Shown here piece by piece: positions 1-13,300 of a stretch of DNA of 64,000 nucleotides (position 1 is the first letter of the stretch; each line of letters opens with the position of its first letter). The notes under the pieces are model-generated. The model was not told the DNA's origin and searched no databases. It saw nothing but the letters and a program-made list of their open reading frames with translations. The position numbers and the translations under genes were made by a program. The stretch comes from Hexactinellida sp. DTS-2022 (Eukaryota; Porifera; Hexactinellida), in contig JAPNXP010000001.1 in assembly GCA_028753945.1 (NCBI GenBank), positions 13,940,501 to 14,004,500 on the forward strand, read 5' to 3'.

Positions 1-3000
1 TCTCTGTTTGATGCCTGAGAGCAGAGTTTGTTCGACACGCATTATTAGTTGACACTGACACATGAATTGATCCACACAAGGTATTGCAAATCAACACACA
101 TCATTGGTTGATCAACAAACTCTACTGTTTGAAGCCACAGAGCAGTGTTTGTTCAACACACTTTATTGGTTGACACTCACACATGATGTTTTGATCCACA
201 CAAGGTGTTGTTAATCAACACACATCATTGGTTTCTCAACAAACCTCACTGTTTGAACACACAGAGCAGAGTTTGTTCGACACACTTTATTGGTTGACAC
301 TCGCACAGTATGAATTGATCTACACAAGGTGTTGCTAATCAACACGCATCATTGGTTGATCAACAAACTCACTTTTTGAACACACAGAGCGTGTATGTTC
401 CACACACTTTATTGGTGACACTCACACAGTATGAATTGATCCACACAAGGTGGTGCAAATTAATATACATCATTGGTTGATCAACAAACTCACTGTTTGA
501 ACACACAGAGCAGTGTTTGTTCAACACACTTTATTGGTGATACTCACACAGAATGAATTGATCCAACCAAGCTGTTGCTAACGATCACACATCATTGGTT
601 GATCAACAAACTCACTTTTTGAACACACAGAGCAGAGTTTGTTCCTCACACTTTTTTGGTTGACACTCACACATGATGTTTTGATCCACACAAGGTGATG
701 TTAATCAACACACATTATTGGTTGATCAGCAAACCTCACTGTTTGAACACACAGAGCAGATTTTGTTCGACACACTTTATTGGTTGTCACACACACAGTA
801 TGAATTGATCCACGCAAGGTGTTGTTAATCAACACACATCATTGGTTGATCAACAAACTCTCTGTTTGAACACTCAGAGCAGAGTTTGTTCGACACACTT
901 TATTGGTTGAGACTCACACAGAATGTTTTTATCCACACAAGGTGATGCTAATCAACACTCATCATTTGTTGATCAACAAACTCACTTTTTGAACACACAG
1001 AGCATAGTTTATTCGATAAACTTTATTGGATGACACTCACACAGAATGAATTGATCCCACACAAGGTGTTGCTAATCAACACACATCATTGGTAGATCAA
1101 CAAACTCCACTGTTTGATGCCTCTGAGCAGAGTTTGTTCGACACACATTATTGGTTGAGACACACACAGAATGTTTTTATACACACAAGGTGTTGTTAAT
1201 CAACACACATCATTGGTTGATCAACAAACTCACTTTTTTAACAGACAGAGCAGAGTTTGTTCCTCACACTTTTTTGGTTGACACTCACACATAATGTTTT
1301 ATTCCACACAAGGTGTTGTTAATCAACACACATCATTGGTTGATCAACAAACTTCACTGTTTGAACACACAGAGCAGTGATTGTTCGACACACTTTATTG
1401 GTTGACACTCACACAGTATCAATTGATCTACACAAGGTGTTGCTAATCAACACACACCATTGGTTGATCAACAAACTTCACTGTTTGAACACACAGAGCA
1501 GAGTTTGTTCGACACACTTTATTGGTGACACTCACACAGTATGAATTGATCTACACAAGGTGTTGCTAATCAACACACATCATTGTTTAATCAACAAACT
1601 CTACTGTTTGATGCCACAGAGCAGAGTTTGTTCGACACACTTTATTAGTTGACACTGACACAGTATGAATTGATCCACACAAGGTGTTGCTAATCAATAT
1701 ACATCATTGGTTGATCAACAAACTTCACTGTTTGAACGCACAGAGCAGAGTTTATCCCACACACTTTATTGGATGACACTCACACAGTATGAATTGATCT
1801 ACACAAGGTGTTGCTAATCAACACACATCAATGGTTAATCAACAAATTCCACTGTTTGATGCCTCAGAGCAGAGTTTGTTCGGCACACTTTATTGGTTGA
1901 GACTCACACAGAATGTTTTTATCCGCACAAGGTGTTGCTAATCAACTCTCATCATTTGTTGATCAACAAACTCACTTTTTGAACACACAGAGCAGAGTTT
2001 GTTCGATAAACTTTATTGGATGACACTCACACAGTATGAATTGATCCACACAAGGTGTTGCTAATCAGCACACATCATTGGTTGATCAACAAATTCCACT
2101 GTTTGATGCCTCAGAGCAGAGTTTGTTCGACACACTTTATTGGTTGAGACACACACAGAATGTTTTTATACACACAGGGTGTTGTTAATCAAGACACATC
2201 ATTGGTTGATCAACAAACTCACTTTTTTAACAGACAGAGCAGAGTTTGTTCTTCACACTTTTTTGGTTGACACTCACACATGATGTTTTATTCCACACAA
2301 GGTGTTGTTAATCAACACACATCATTGGTTGATCAACAAACTTCACTGTTTGAACACACAGAGCAGTGATTGTTCGACACACTTTACTGGTTGACACTCA
2401 CACAGTATGAATTGATCTACACAAGGTGTTGTTAATTAACACACATCATTGGTTGATCAACAAACCTCACTGTTTGAACACACAGAGCAGAGTTTGTTCG
2501 ACACACATTATTGTTTGATACTCACACTGTATGAATTGATCCACACAAGGTGTTGTTAATCAACACACATCATTGGTTGATCAACAAACTCACTTTTTGA
2601 ACACACAGAGCAGAGTTTGTTCCTCACACTTTTTTGGTTGACACTCACACATGATGTTTTATTCCACACAAGGTGTTGTTAATCAACACACATCATTGTT
2701 TTATCAACAAACTCAACTGTTTGATGCCTCAGAGCAGAGTGTGCTCCACACACTTTATTGGATGACACTCACACAGTATGAATTGATCTACACAAGGTGT
2801 TGCTAATCAACACACATCATTGGTTAATCAACAAATTCCACTGTTTGATGCCTCAGAGCAGAGTTTGTTCGACACACTTTATTGGTTGAGACTCACACAG
2901 AATGTTTTTATCCACACAAGGTGTTGCTAATCAACACTCATCATTTGTTGATCAACAAACTCACTTTTTGAACACACAGAGCAGAGTTTGTTCGATAAAC

Positions 3001-5004
3001 TTTATTGGATGACACTCACACAGTATGAATTGATCCACACAAAGTATTGCTAATCAACACACATCATTGGTTGATCAACAAACTTCACTGTTTGAACACA
3101 CAGAGCAGAGTTTGTTCGACACACTTTATTTGTTGACACTCACACATGATGTTTTGATCCACACAAGGTGTTGTTAATCAACACACATCATTGGTTGATC
3201 AACAAACCTCACTGTTTGAACACACAGAGCAGAGTTTGTTCGACACACTTTATTGGTTGAGGCTCACACAGTATGAATTGATTCACACAAGGTATTGCTA
3301 ATCAACACACATCATTGGTTGACAACAAACTCCACTGTTTGATGCCACAGAGCAGTGTTTGTTCAACACACTTTATTGGTTGACACTCACACATGATGTT
3401 TTGATCCACGCAAGGTATTGCTAATCAACACACATCATTGGTTGATCAACAAATTCCACTGTTTGATGCCTCAGAGCAGAGTTTGTTCCACATACTTTAT
3501 TGGTTGACACTCGCACAGTATGAATTGATCTACACAAGATATTGCTAACCAACACACATGATTTTTTGATCAACAAACTCTCTGTTTGATGCCTCAGAGT
3601 AGAGTTTGTTCGACACACTTTATTAGTTGACACTCACACAGTATGAATTAATCTACACATGGTTTTGCTAATCAACACACATCATTGGTAGATCAACAAA
3701 CTTCACTGTTTGAACATACAGAGCAGAGTTTGTTCGACACACTTTATTGGTTGACACTCACACAGTATGAATTAATCTACACATGGTTTTGCTAATCAAC
3801 ACACATCATTGGTAGATCAACAAATTCCACTGTTTGATTCCTCAGAGCAGAATCTGTTCCACACACTTTATTGGATGACACTCACACAGTATGAATTAAT
3901 CTACACAAGGTATTGCTAATCAACACAGTTCATTGGTTGACCAAAAAACTCACTGTTTGAACACACAGATCACAGTTCGTTCGACACACTTTATTAGTTG
4001 ACACTGACACAGTATGAATTGATCCACACAAAGTATTGCTAATCAACACACATCATTGGTTGATCAACAAACTCCACTGTTTCAAAACACAGAGCAGTGT
4101 TTGTTAACACACTTTATTGGTTGACACTCACACAGTATGAATTGATCCACACAAGTATTGCTAATCAACACACATCATTGGTTGATCAACAAATTCCACT
4201 GTTTGATGCCTCAGAGCAGAGTTTATTCCACACACTTTATTGGTTGACACTCACACAGTATGAATTGATCTACACAAGGTGTTGTTAATCAACACACATC
4301 ATTGGTTGATCAACAAACCTCAATGTTTGAACACACAGAGCAGTGTTTGTTCAACACACTTTATTGGTTGACACTCACACAGTATGAATTGATCTACACA
4401 AAGTGTTGCTAACCAACACACATCATTGGTTGATCAACAAACTCTCTGTTTGATGCCTCAGAGCAGAGTTTGTTCGACACACTTTATTAGTTGACACTCA
4501 CACAGTATGAATTGATCTACACAAAGTGTTGCTAACCAACACACATCATTGGTTGATCAACAAACTCTCTGTTTGATGCCTCAGAGCAGAGTTTGTTCGA
4601 CACACTTTATTAGTTGACACTCACACAGTATGAATTGATCTACACAAGGTGTTGCTAATCAACACACATCATTGGTTGATCACAAATTCCACTGTTTGAT
4701 TCTTCAGAGCAGAGTTTGTTCCACACACTTTATTGGATGACACTCACACAGTATGAATTGATCTATACAAGGTTTTGCTAACCATCACACATCATTCGTT
4801 GATCAACAAACTCTCTGTTTGATGCCTCAGAGCAGAGTTTGTTCCACACACTTTATTGGTTGACACTCACACAGTATGAATTGTTCTACACAAGGTATTG
4901 CTAAACAACACACATCATTGGTTGATCAACAAACCTCACTGTTTGATGCCACAGTGCAGTGTTTGTTCGACACACTTTATTGGTTGACACTCACACAGTA
5001 TGGC
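1..5004. repeat. ~123-bp tandem satellite array, about 40 monomers
   Basis: The whole stretch is head-to-tail copies of one unit of about 123 bp; for example the same phase recurs near 4421 and 4545. Each monomer carries a small dyad (TTGATCAAC), a segment ending CAGAGCAGAGTTTGTTC, and a CACTCACACAGTATGAATTG segment with variants. Copies differ by substitutions and 1-3 bp indels. Monomers are AT-rich and carry only short open frames that break between copies, so I see no coding role. The array starts before the window and stops abruptly near 5004, where unique sequence begins. It could be pericentromeric satellite or a local array. Confidence 0.95.
961..2939. repeat. Higher-order repeat inside the satellite (period ~989 bp, 8 monomers)
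   Basis: A rare monomer variant (ATCATTTGTTGATC) occurs at 961, 1951 and 2940, spacing 990 and 989. A second marker (ACAGACAGAG) occurs at 1241 and 2230, spacing 989. A third (GTTCCTCAC or GTTCTTCAC) occurs at 1259 and 2248. A 641/2619 pair is spaced 1978, twice the period. These agree on an 8-monomer repeating block. Downstream of about 3060 the periodicity is lost. Confidence 0.8.
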
Positions 5005-5920
5005 ATGTTCCTTTCAAGTTTTTGCTATTCTTCACCCAACATTCTTTGTTTAGCAGACTTTGATGTATATAATTGTCTCTATGTACAAAGTTTATTGAAT
5101 GAACTAGAACATCATCAGGGCTTATTTTTGGCATACAGGCGTATTTTGGCCTTGCTCGGAGAAGCTGAACTCGTGGACGTAAATTAACACTTAGCATGAA
5201 ATTATTACGTAATTGTTACTTTTTGAAATTTTAAATTCAATCTAATAAATCATGACTCACACTCCATGGGTAATTGAAACGTGAACATCTGTTACATTCT
5301 GTAAATTAACGATACCAATATGTTGGTACAGTTAATTTACAGACCCAAAATACGAATGAGCTGACTAATTCTCAAAATGTGACGTCTTCAGGATAATACA
5401 AAATTTGACAAAATTATTTTATCCTCAAAATTCTTAATATGTTTCTCATTCATGAGGCACAAAGTGCTAAATGCAACATTCAACAACCATTTTGCCGTTG
5501 TTGTATGGGTTATTATACCTTGCTAGATCGCGAAGCGACCTAGCAAGGTATATCGAAGCTCTAGTAAGTTAATAAGTAGAATTATCCTGTAAACTTTAAA
5601 GTGTGTCTCCTGTATCAGCGAGAAGATACTTTGAAGCATTTTTCTTATATTCCTTTCGTAAAGCTTTTCGTTTCTCACATGAAGTTTCATCAACTTTTTC
5701 CGGGAATTGACAAGTGAGGAGAAAATAAATAAGTTCATAATATTTCGAATCTTCCATGAATTATTACAGAAATGCATCAGAATGCAAATTGATTCAAATT
5801 GACACCTAAGACCCCACAAACTAAAAATGTTGTCTACGCCCCTGTTCAGTAAGGTGTTTCGGAAGGCAACGACCCTTATAGTGGTGGTTATGTAAAGCTT
5901 ATACTACTAGATAACACCTA
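5005..5920. other. Intergenic, no gene seen
   Basis: This follows the satellite with unique AT-rich sequence. Open frames are short and show no recognisable domain. The only structured site is the hairpin at 5517-5549. Confidence 0.6.
5517..5549. repeat. 33-bp imperfect hairpin
   Basis: The arms ACCTTGCTAG and CTAGCAAGGT flank a GC-rich core containing TCGCGAAGCGA. The core resembles the GC-rich hairpins at Helitron 3' ends elsewhere in the window, but no Helitron body adjoins it. Its function is unknown. Confidence 0.5.
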
Positions 5921-5995
5921 CCTTATTATAGGAAATTAACGCGATTTGGAGAATTTCGTGTTAATTTCATGGCGCGTTAATTTCCTATAATAAGG
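5921..5995. mobile_element. 75-bp palindromic MITE with TA target duplication
   Basis: Inverted ends CCTTATTATAGGAAATTAAC and GTTAATTTCCTATAATAAGG are flanked on both sides by TA (5919-5920 and 5996-5997). A second copy with the same ends lies at 53880-53985. TA duplication and a gene-free palindrome fit a Tc1/mariner-type non-autonomous element. Confidence 0.75.
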
Positions 5996-6107
5996 TATTT
6001 GATTGGTTATATTGAAAGCTGTGTTTCCTACAAAATTAAAACACATTTAACTATTAATCAAAATAGTAATTTAAATACTTAAAGATTTCTTACTCTCGAC
6101 CTATTAA

Positions 6108-6228
6108 ATTACAGCCTCGGTTAGGCATTCTATATGCACACTAACAATTGATAGAAAATCCTTTTATACTAATTGGATGCTAGCTGCTAATTCAAACTGG
6201 GACAACCCTCGAATTTAATTGGCTAAGC
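6108..6228 (-). repeat. Helitron 5'-leader remnant
   Basis: Contains the conserved leader block (AACCCTCGAATTTAATTGGCTAA, written here in pieces) also present in the Helitron copies near 19580, 26090 and 36490. No terminal TC or 3' hairpin is preserved, so this is a fragment. Confidence 0.6.
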
Positions 6229-6265
6229 CATAATTTGATTAAATAGGTGTTAAAATTATTTGATC

Positions 6266-6450
6266 ATAAATCGTAACCCCAGGTGCAAATTAGAAGGGCA
6301 CTCCGCACCTACAAGCCAAGTTTCAGCTCTCTATGTATAAAGGTGTGGCCAGGGCACCGTCTACGGAGGAAAGAAAAATAATAGTATTAAAGGCAGTAAG
6401 ATTAGAACTGGGCCACTATACCATAGTATAGTCGGCACAGTAAAAATGTG
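6266..6450 (-). repeat. Minus-strand copy of the hairpin-array element
   Basis: Read on the minus strand, this has the GTGCCGACTATACTAT hairpin, then a TTA-rich stretch, then CTCCGTAGACGGTGCCCTGG and the GCACCTGGGGTTACGATTT block. That is the same order as the unit junction at 48800-48960. It shows the array family at 48.8-53.8 kb is dispersed. Confidence 0.75.
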
Positions 6451-6880
6451 TTTGTGTTTTAACAGTTGCAACTTGTAACTATAACTTTTAGATTTAGAAT
6501 GTAACGGTGTTGTAACTGTCATATTATTCGAGACATCACTCATGACTAAATTATCTTCAGGAATAAATAAATTGCCAAGTAATTCAAACGAGTTCTGCAA
6601 CTATAACTTTTAGATTTAGAATGTAACTGTTATGTAACTGTCATATTCGAGAGCTCATTCAAAGAGTAAATTATGTTCAGAAATATATAATCGTCAAGTA
6701 ATTCAACTAGTTAGGTATGTTGTGAATAAATATTAGAAATGGTATAGTGAAAATAAAAATATCCATGGTGGTGGGGGTGATTTTTTCACGGGGGGAATTT
6801 TTTCACAGCAACAGTACTAACTTAAATCTTAGTGAATACCAATCTTTATGAATATGTCATAAGTACATACTTTTCACTTA

Positions 6881-6982
6881 CTAGCCAGTACCCGCGCTTC
6901 GCCGCGGTATTCAAATTCACGTGATTTCTTATAATGAGTAAATAAACATATTTACAATTTTACATATCTATCTATCTATCTA
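6881..6982 (-). mobile_element. 3' end of a minus-strand Helitron (family D), interrupted at 6983
   Basis: On the minus strand the sequence ends in a GC-rich hairpin (CCGCGGCGAAGCGCGGG) a few bases before CTAG, with T following at 6880. That is the classical Helitron 3' end in an A/T target. A sister copy starts at 38022. The body is cut at 6983 by the large plus-strand Helitron and appears to resume at 15780. Confidence 0.75.
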
Positions 6983-7261
6983 TCTATATAAAAAGAGGAA
7001 TTGTTGTCTGTTTGTTTGTTTGTTTGTTTGTTTGTTTGTCCAGAATTAATTGGAAAGACTACGAGTCCCAAAAAACTGAAAATTTGTATACAGGGGTAAT
7101 TTTGTACTGCGACAACGATCTATTGGTTTTTGAAGAGAAATTTTCACATTTGAAGGTGACAAAATATGTTAGCCAATTAAATTCGAGGGTTTGTTGGATT
7201 AGCTAACTTATTCAATAATAAATGAGCCTGCAATCTAATTGATTGAAAATATTTTCTTATA

Positions 7262-7323
7262 ACCAATCATTTGTGCCTCTAACACATTGCATGTATTTCT
7301 TTTAGTATGCCTGACTATAAATA
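7262..7323 (+). promoter_or_regulatory. Helitron promoter: CCAAT-like box and TATA box
   Basis: CCAAT (7262-7266) in CCAATCATTTGTG is followed about 50 bp later by TATAAATA (7316-7323), 63 bp before the chosen ATG. The same pair recurs before the second transcription unit (14112-14175), and the CCAAT part recurs in the shorter Helitrons. Confidence 0.6.
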
Positions 7324-7385
7324 CTTACATTTCATCAGAACCTACATTTTTTTTTTACATTGTTGAATTAGATTCGATTCTTATT

Positions 7386-10300
7386 ATGCCTCCAAAACGG
7401 AAGCCAGGGATTCAGGGGGGGAACAAATTTAAAACTCCGGCTGATCGGAAGCGTTGGGAGCGAGCCAACGAGACTCCAGAGCAGACCCGACTCCGTCTCG
7501 ACACGCAAAGACAGCTTCAGTCTTCTAGACGAGATGGAGAGACGGAGAGTGAAAATGCAGCTAGGCGCCAAACGCAAAAGCAGATCCAGTCCTCTTACAG
7601 AGAGTCTCAGACTGACGGGGAAACTGCTGCGCGCCTCGATAATCAGAGGGAATACCAGTTTGCCTATTTAGGCTCTCAGACTGACGAGGAAACTGCTGCT
7701 CGCCTCGATAATCAGAGGGAATACCAGTCTGCCTATTTAGAGTCTCAGACTGACGGGGAAACTGCTGCGCGCCTCGATAATCAGAGGGAATACCAGTCGG
7801 CCTATTTAGAGGCTCAGACTGACGGGGAAACTGCTGCGCGCCTCGATAATCAGAGGGAATACCAGTCGGCCTATTTAGAGTCTCAGACTGACGAGCAAAC
7901 TGCTGCGCGCCTCGATAATCAGAGGGAATACCAGTCGGCCTATTTAGAGTCTCAGACTGACGGGGAAACTGCTGCGCGCCTCGATAATCAGAGGGAATAC
8001 CAGTCGGCCTATTTAGAGGCTCAGACTGACGGGAAAACTGCTGCGCGCCTCGATAATCAGAGGGAATACCAGTCTGCCTATTTAGAGTCTCAGACTGACG
8101 GGGAAACTGCTGCGCGCCTCGATAATCAGAGGGAATACCAGTCTGCCTACTTAGAGGCTCAGACTGACGAGCAAACTGCTGCTCGCCTCGATGATCAGAG
8201 GGAATATCGTAGCGTGCTGAGAGCAGGAGAGACAGCAGAGCAGCATGCTGAGCGTGTGCAGGAAAGGGTTGAGTTGTATGCTAATTTCCTCATTTCTAAG
8301 TCGGCCTTGAACTTAGCTAGGTCACAATCTGCCTGTGAAGTTGCTGATAACTTTAGCACTGAATTTTCAGTTGGCAGTATGACTTTTTCCTGCACTTTTT
8401 GTGAAGCGAAATTCTGGGAAAGTGAGAAATTATCCACTAGCACCAAATTATTACCCAAGTTTCCACTATGCTGTGGACAGGCCAAGGTTGTTCTTCCCTC
8501 TTTAGCTACGCCGCCTGACCTGCTTGCTCACTTGCTGACAGCGGGTGACACCAGAGGGAGAGCTTTCAGAGATAACATCCGAGCGTACAACTCTGCTCTT
8601 GCCTTCGCATCGCTCGGAGTTAACCTGGATAAGCAGCTCGCCAATGCTAAGAAAGGAGTGTACACATTCCGTATTCACGGGACTGTACACCATTACATTG
8701 GACAGCTCATGCCGAGAGAGGGACAGGCCCCGGCATTTGCCCAGATATATATCCATGACGGTACCCCTGAGGCTGAAGCGGAGTATCGCCAGCAGGGTCT
8801 GGGCGGGGCGTCCCTACCCGAGCTCCCGTGTCTACAGGCTATGCTGCATGAGGTCAATCCGTACGTCTCCTTCTTCAGACACGGAATAGACGTTATGCGA
8901 GAGCATGGAGGTGCAGACGTGAGGATGACGATTAGATCTGACGTCGCCTCTGATCCCCGTCGGTACAACGCCCCCACTGCACCTGAGATCGCCGTTATCA
9001 TGCCTGGAGACGGATATAACGAGCTGGAAGCCAGCAGAGACATTGTCCTGCACGCGCGGAGTGGGGACTTGCAGCGCATTACCGAGATCCACCGCGCCTA
9101 CGATTCCCTGCACTATGTGCTCCTATTCCCTCGAGGTAAGCACTGCTGATTGATTGACATATGTATTAGTGTGCACTGTTTATATTGCTTCTCTTAGGTG
9201 AGGATGGCTGGCGGCTTAAATTCCCTCACAGCAGAGGAAAGGGCTGCGTCACTCCGATGGAGTACTACTCCTACAGACTGATGGTCCGGAGCAGCCTGAG
9301 CTACCTGCACGTGTTCGGGAGACTGTTCCATCAGTACCTGGTGGATATGTACGCTAAGATAGAGCAGCAGAGACTGAACTACATAAAGTTCAACCAGAGG
9401 CAGATCAGGAGTGATCTCTACAGCGGTCTGGCTGACGCTCTGTCCTCAGGCGACACGGACGCCGGTGAGCTGGGACGCAGTATTATACTCCCCTCCTCTT
9501 ACACAGGTAGTCCCAGACAAATGTTTGAACTCTATCAGGACTCTATGGCTATAGTCAGGAAATATGGTAAGCCAGACTTATTCATTACATTTACCTGTAA
9601 TCCACAATGGGAGGAGATTACGTCCGCACTGCTATTAAATCAGAAAGCGAGCGATCGCCCTGATTTAATAGTTCGAGTCTTTCGCCTTAAACTGCGTGAA
9701 TTACTGAGGGATATTACCATAAAGCACATTTTTGGTAAGCCTCTTGCTTATGTGTATACCATAGAGTTCCAAAAGCGGGGCCTACCCCATGCTCATATTC
9801 TAATTATACTTACTGATGAGGATAAGCCGCGAGACCCGTCTGCGTATGATAAGATAGTGTGTGCTGAGATCCCGGACCCAGTTCTTAAACCGAGGCTATA
9901 TAACATTGTGAAGCACTGTATGATGCATGGTCCATGTGGTTTGTCTAACAAAAGCGCCGCTTGCATGCGTGATGGTAACTGCTCTAAGAGATTCCCGAAA
10001 GAATTTTCTTCCGTGACCAGCACTGCTAATAATGGGTACCCTAATTACCGCCGCAGGGATGATGGCCGTAGCGTGCGAGTAAGGAAAGCACTTCTTGACA
10101 ATCGGTGGGTAGTCGCACACAATCCCTATTTGCTGTTGAAGTACAATGCGCACATTAATTTAGAGCTTTGTACCACAGTTACTGCTGTTAAGTACCTCTT
10201 CAAATATGTGTACAAGGGTCATGATAGAGCCATTGTAGAGTTCAGTTCCGGTGAAAATGCGAATACTAGCGTACCTAAGCGTAAGGACGAGGTCGCTAAT

Positions 10301-13300
10301 TACGTCGAAGGTCGATACGTCTCTGCCACGGAAGCTTGCTACCGTATATTCGCCTTTGACCTTCATGGTAAATTCCCCAAAGTGGTCAGGCTAGCTCTCC
10401 ATCTTGAGAATGAGCAGTCTGTGGTCTTTTCTGCGGACGCGGACATTGGAGATGTTCTGAGCAGACAGAAGCATACCACACTAACTGCTTGGTTCGAAGC
10501 TAATAAGAAATTCCATGCAGGGCTAGAACTCACTTACACGAATTTCGCTGACATGTTTGTGTGGGACAAAAATAAGCGTGAATGGAAACTTAGAGTTAAG
10601 GGGCATGGTAAAGTGATAGCCCGTATGTACTCAGCTCATCCAGGGGAGGGACCACGTTATTACCTAAGGATACTGCTGAACCATGTCACAGGTTGCACGA
10701 GCTTTCAGGACGTCCGTAATCTCCCTGATGGCACCGTCTGTGACACCTATAAGGAGGCATGTCTGAGACGAGGTCTGCTGGAGGATGATCAGGAAGTTGA
10801 TCAGTGTTTGGCTGAGGGAGCTACCTGTTCTATGCCAGCACAGTTGCGTCAGCTATTCGTGACTATTCTCCTGTTTGTTGAGCCATCTATTCCGCTCGCT
10901 CTCTGGGATAAGTACAAACCCTCTTTCGCTGAGGACTTCCTGTGTCGTGCTAGAACTGTATTGGCTAATGTGGAACTCGACGAGCATATCTTAAATAGTG
11001 TATTGCTTGATCTTGAGTACCGACTGCAGAAACATGGAAAGTCCTTAGCTGACTACCCAGGAATGCCGATCCCTACTAATGTGAGGAATCCGTATGAGGA
11101 ATCGCGTATCATTATGGATGAGCTTGATTATAATGTTAGTGAACAGAATGATATTGTGAGTGAAAACTTGCCTCTACTTAATGCTGACCAGTTGAGTATT
11201 TATAACATTATAATTGCAGCTGTTAACGATACTAATTCGTGCTCTAATGCATTCTTTATCGATGGACCTGGAGGGACCGGAAAAACGTTCCTTTATAACA
11301 CGCTGTTATCCACGGTCCGTTCACAGGGTAATATAGCATTAGCCATGGCTTCATCCGGTATAGCAGCTCTGCTCCTACAGGGTGGTAGGACTGTTCACTT
11401 TAGGATGAAGGTCCCTATCCATTTGAATGAAATCTCTGTCTGCAGTATTTCCAAACAGAGCGCCTTAGCTAGGTTAATTCAGCGCACGAAACTGTTTGTT
11501 TGGGACGAGGCTCCTATGACACATAGACATGCTGCAGAGTGTATCGACCGTACATTGAGAGATCTCTGTTCATGCGATATCCCATTCGGTGGCAAAGTTA
11601 TTGTGTTTGGAGGTGATTTCCGTCAAATATTGCCTGTAATCAGACATGGGACCGAAGCTGATGTTGTGTCAGCCTGTCTGAACAGATCGCCTCTCTGGAG
11701 TCATGTTAAGGTTCTTAAACTCTCTATAAACATGCGACTCCGTAATTTATCTTCAGGTGACGCGTCCCAAGTTAGTGACTTCTCCAAATTCCTTTTGAGA
11801 GTTGGAGAAGGCACTGAGCCCGAGGATGAGAATCATATGATTCACGTAGACAACAAATTCGTAGTAGCAGGCGAGTCAGTTTCTGATTTGGTTGCTGCTA
11901 CTTACGGCGATATTAAAGTTAACTATAATAATCCAGATTATATTTCTCGCCGTAGTTTGATGTGTCCTAAGAATGACACCACTGAGTTTATAAATCAATA
12001 CGTTATGGACCTGATACCTGGGGAAGCGAGCACGTTATTAAGCGCAGACTCGGTCGGTGAGGAGCAGGCAGGTATGTACCCCACTGAGTTCCTAAATTCT
12101 ATTACACCAAATGGTTTGCCTCCTCACCGACTGTATCTTAAGGTTTACGCTTCTATTATTTTATTGCGTAGTCTTGACCCGACTCAAGGAATGTGTAACG
12201 GCACTCGGTTAACTGTAAAAGCATTCCTAAATCACATGATTGACGCTGAAATTGCTACAGGTGTTCATAAGGGTAAACGGGTTTTTATTCCCCGCATTCC
12301 CATGACTCCATCTGACTCAGACTATCCGTTTGTGCTCAGAAGGAGGCAGTTCCCTATTCGTCCTGCCTTTTGTATTACCATCAACAAAGGGCAAGGACAG
12401 AGTTTAGAAAATGTGGGCATATTCCTACCATCTCCGAATGCTATTTTCAGCCATGGACAACTTTATGTTGCATTAAGCCGAGTTCAAAACCCTGCCGGCT
12501 TAAAAATTATGGTTTGTGGCGGTACCCCCTCCTCATCCGGCGGAGCCTTGGTTAAGAATGTAGTATACCGTGAGGTATTCCAGAATCATTTGGGTAATGT
12601 AGTGCACTCCACTCAGGATACGTGTACCATGGATGTGTCTCTTCCATCCTCTCCCCTTTCGCAGTCTGATTCCGGAGACCCGGTCTTTAGTCCTGCGAAA
12701 AGGGTATTTGTACCAGGAGATTCTGAGCCACTCAGTAAGAAACCTAAGCTAACTGAATTCAGTGATAATATCCTCAGTCCATTCCTGGGTTCCCGATCTA
12801 CTCAGTCTCCCATGAGTACTGATTTGCCTGATTTGATGTTTGATGGTATTATCACAGGCCCGGTACATACTATGGATATTAATTTGCTCAATTGTTCCAT
12901 AAATAACTTGACTCCCCTTATGCAAAGGAGGATTGCCAGTAGTATTGGGTTAGATGTCGAACCAATTTTAATGACTAGAGAACCATTACTTCGCCCTCTT
13001 ATTAATGATTACAAGGAATACTACTGTTCACTGGAAAATAGATTGACAAATACATTTCACATGAATATTTCTTTAGTACCAGTATTTGCCGATGGTAATT
13101 GTTTGTATCGAGCATTATCCCATATTATATTTGGTACTGAATCGAAATTTGAAATGCTAAAGCAGAATCTGATTGGTAGATTCATTTCGAGTCCACAACA
13201 CTTTCCTAATGTTATGGAGAAATCGGGTTTGTACTCTGAGCAGGAATTGCATGAGCACGTACAACGCATTTCCGCTCCTCATGCATGGGGTACTGACGTA

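Noticed and set aside
1-5004. CRISPR-like regular repeats
   Set aside because: Repeats are contiguous 123-bp monomers without unique spacers and the setting is a metazoan genome.
4876-5187. 103-aa open frame at the satellite edge
   Set aside because: The first half is satellite monomer and the second half random unique sequence; no motif, and the join is only the array boundary.
8545-9113. Overlapping frames within the RepHel exon on both strands
   Set aside because: They coincide with conserved Helitron coding sequence and are shadows of it.
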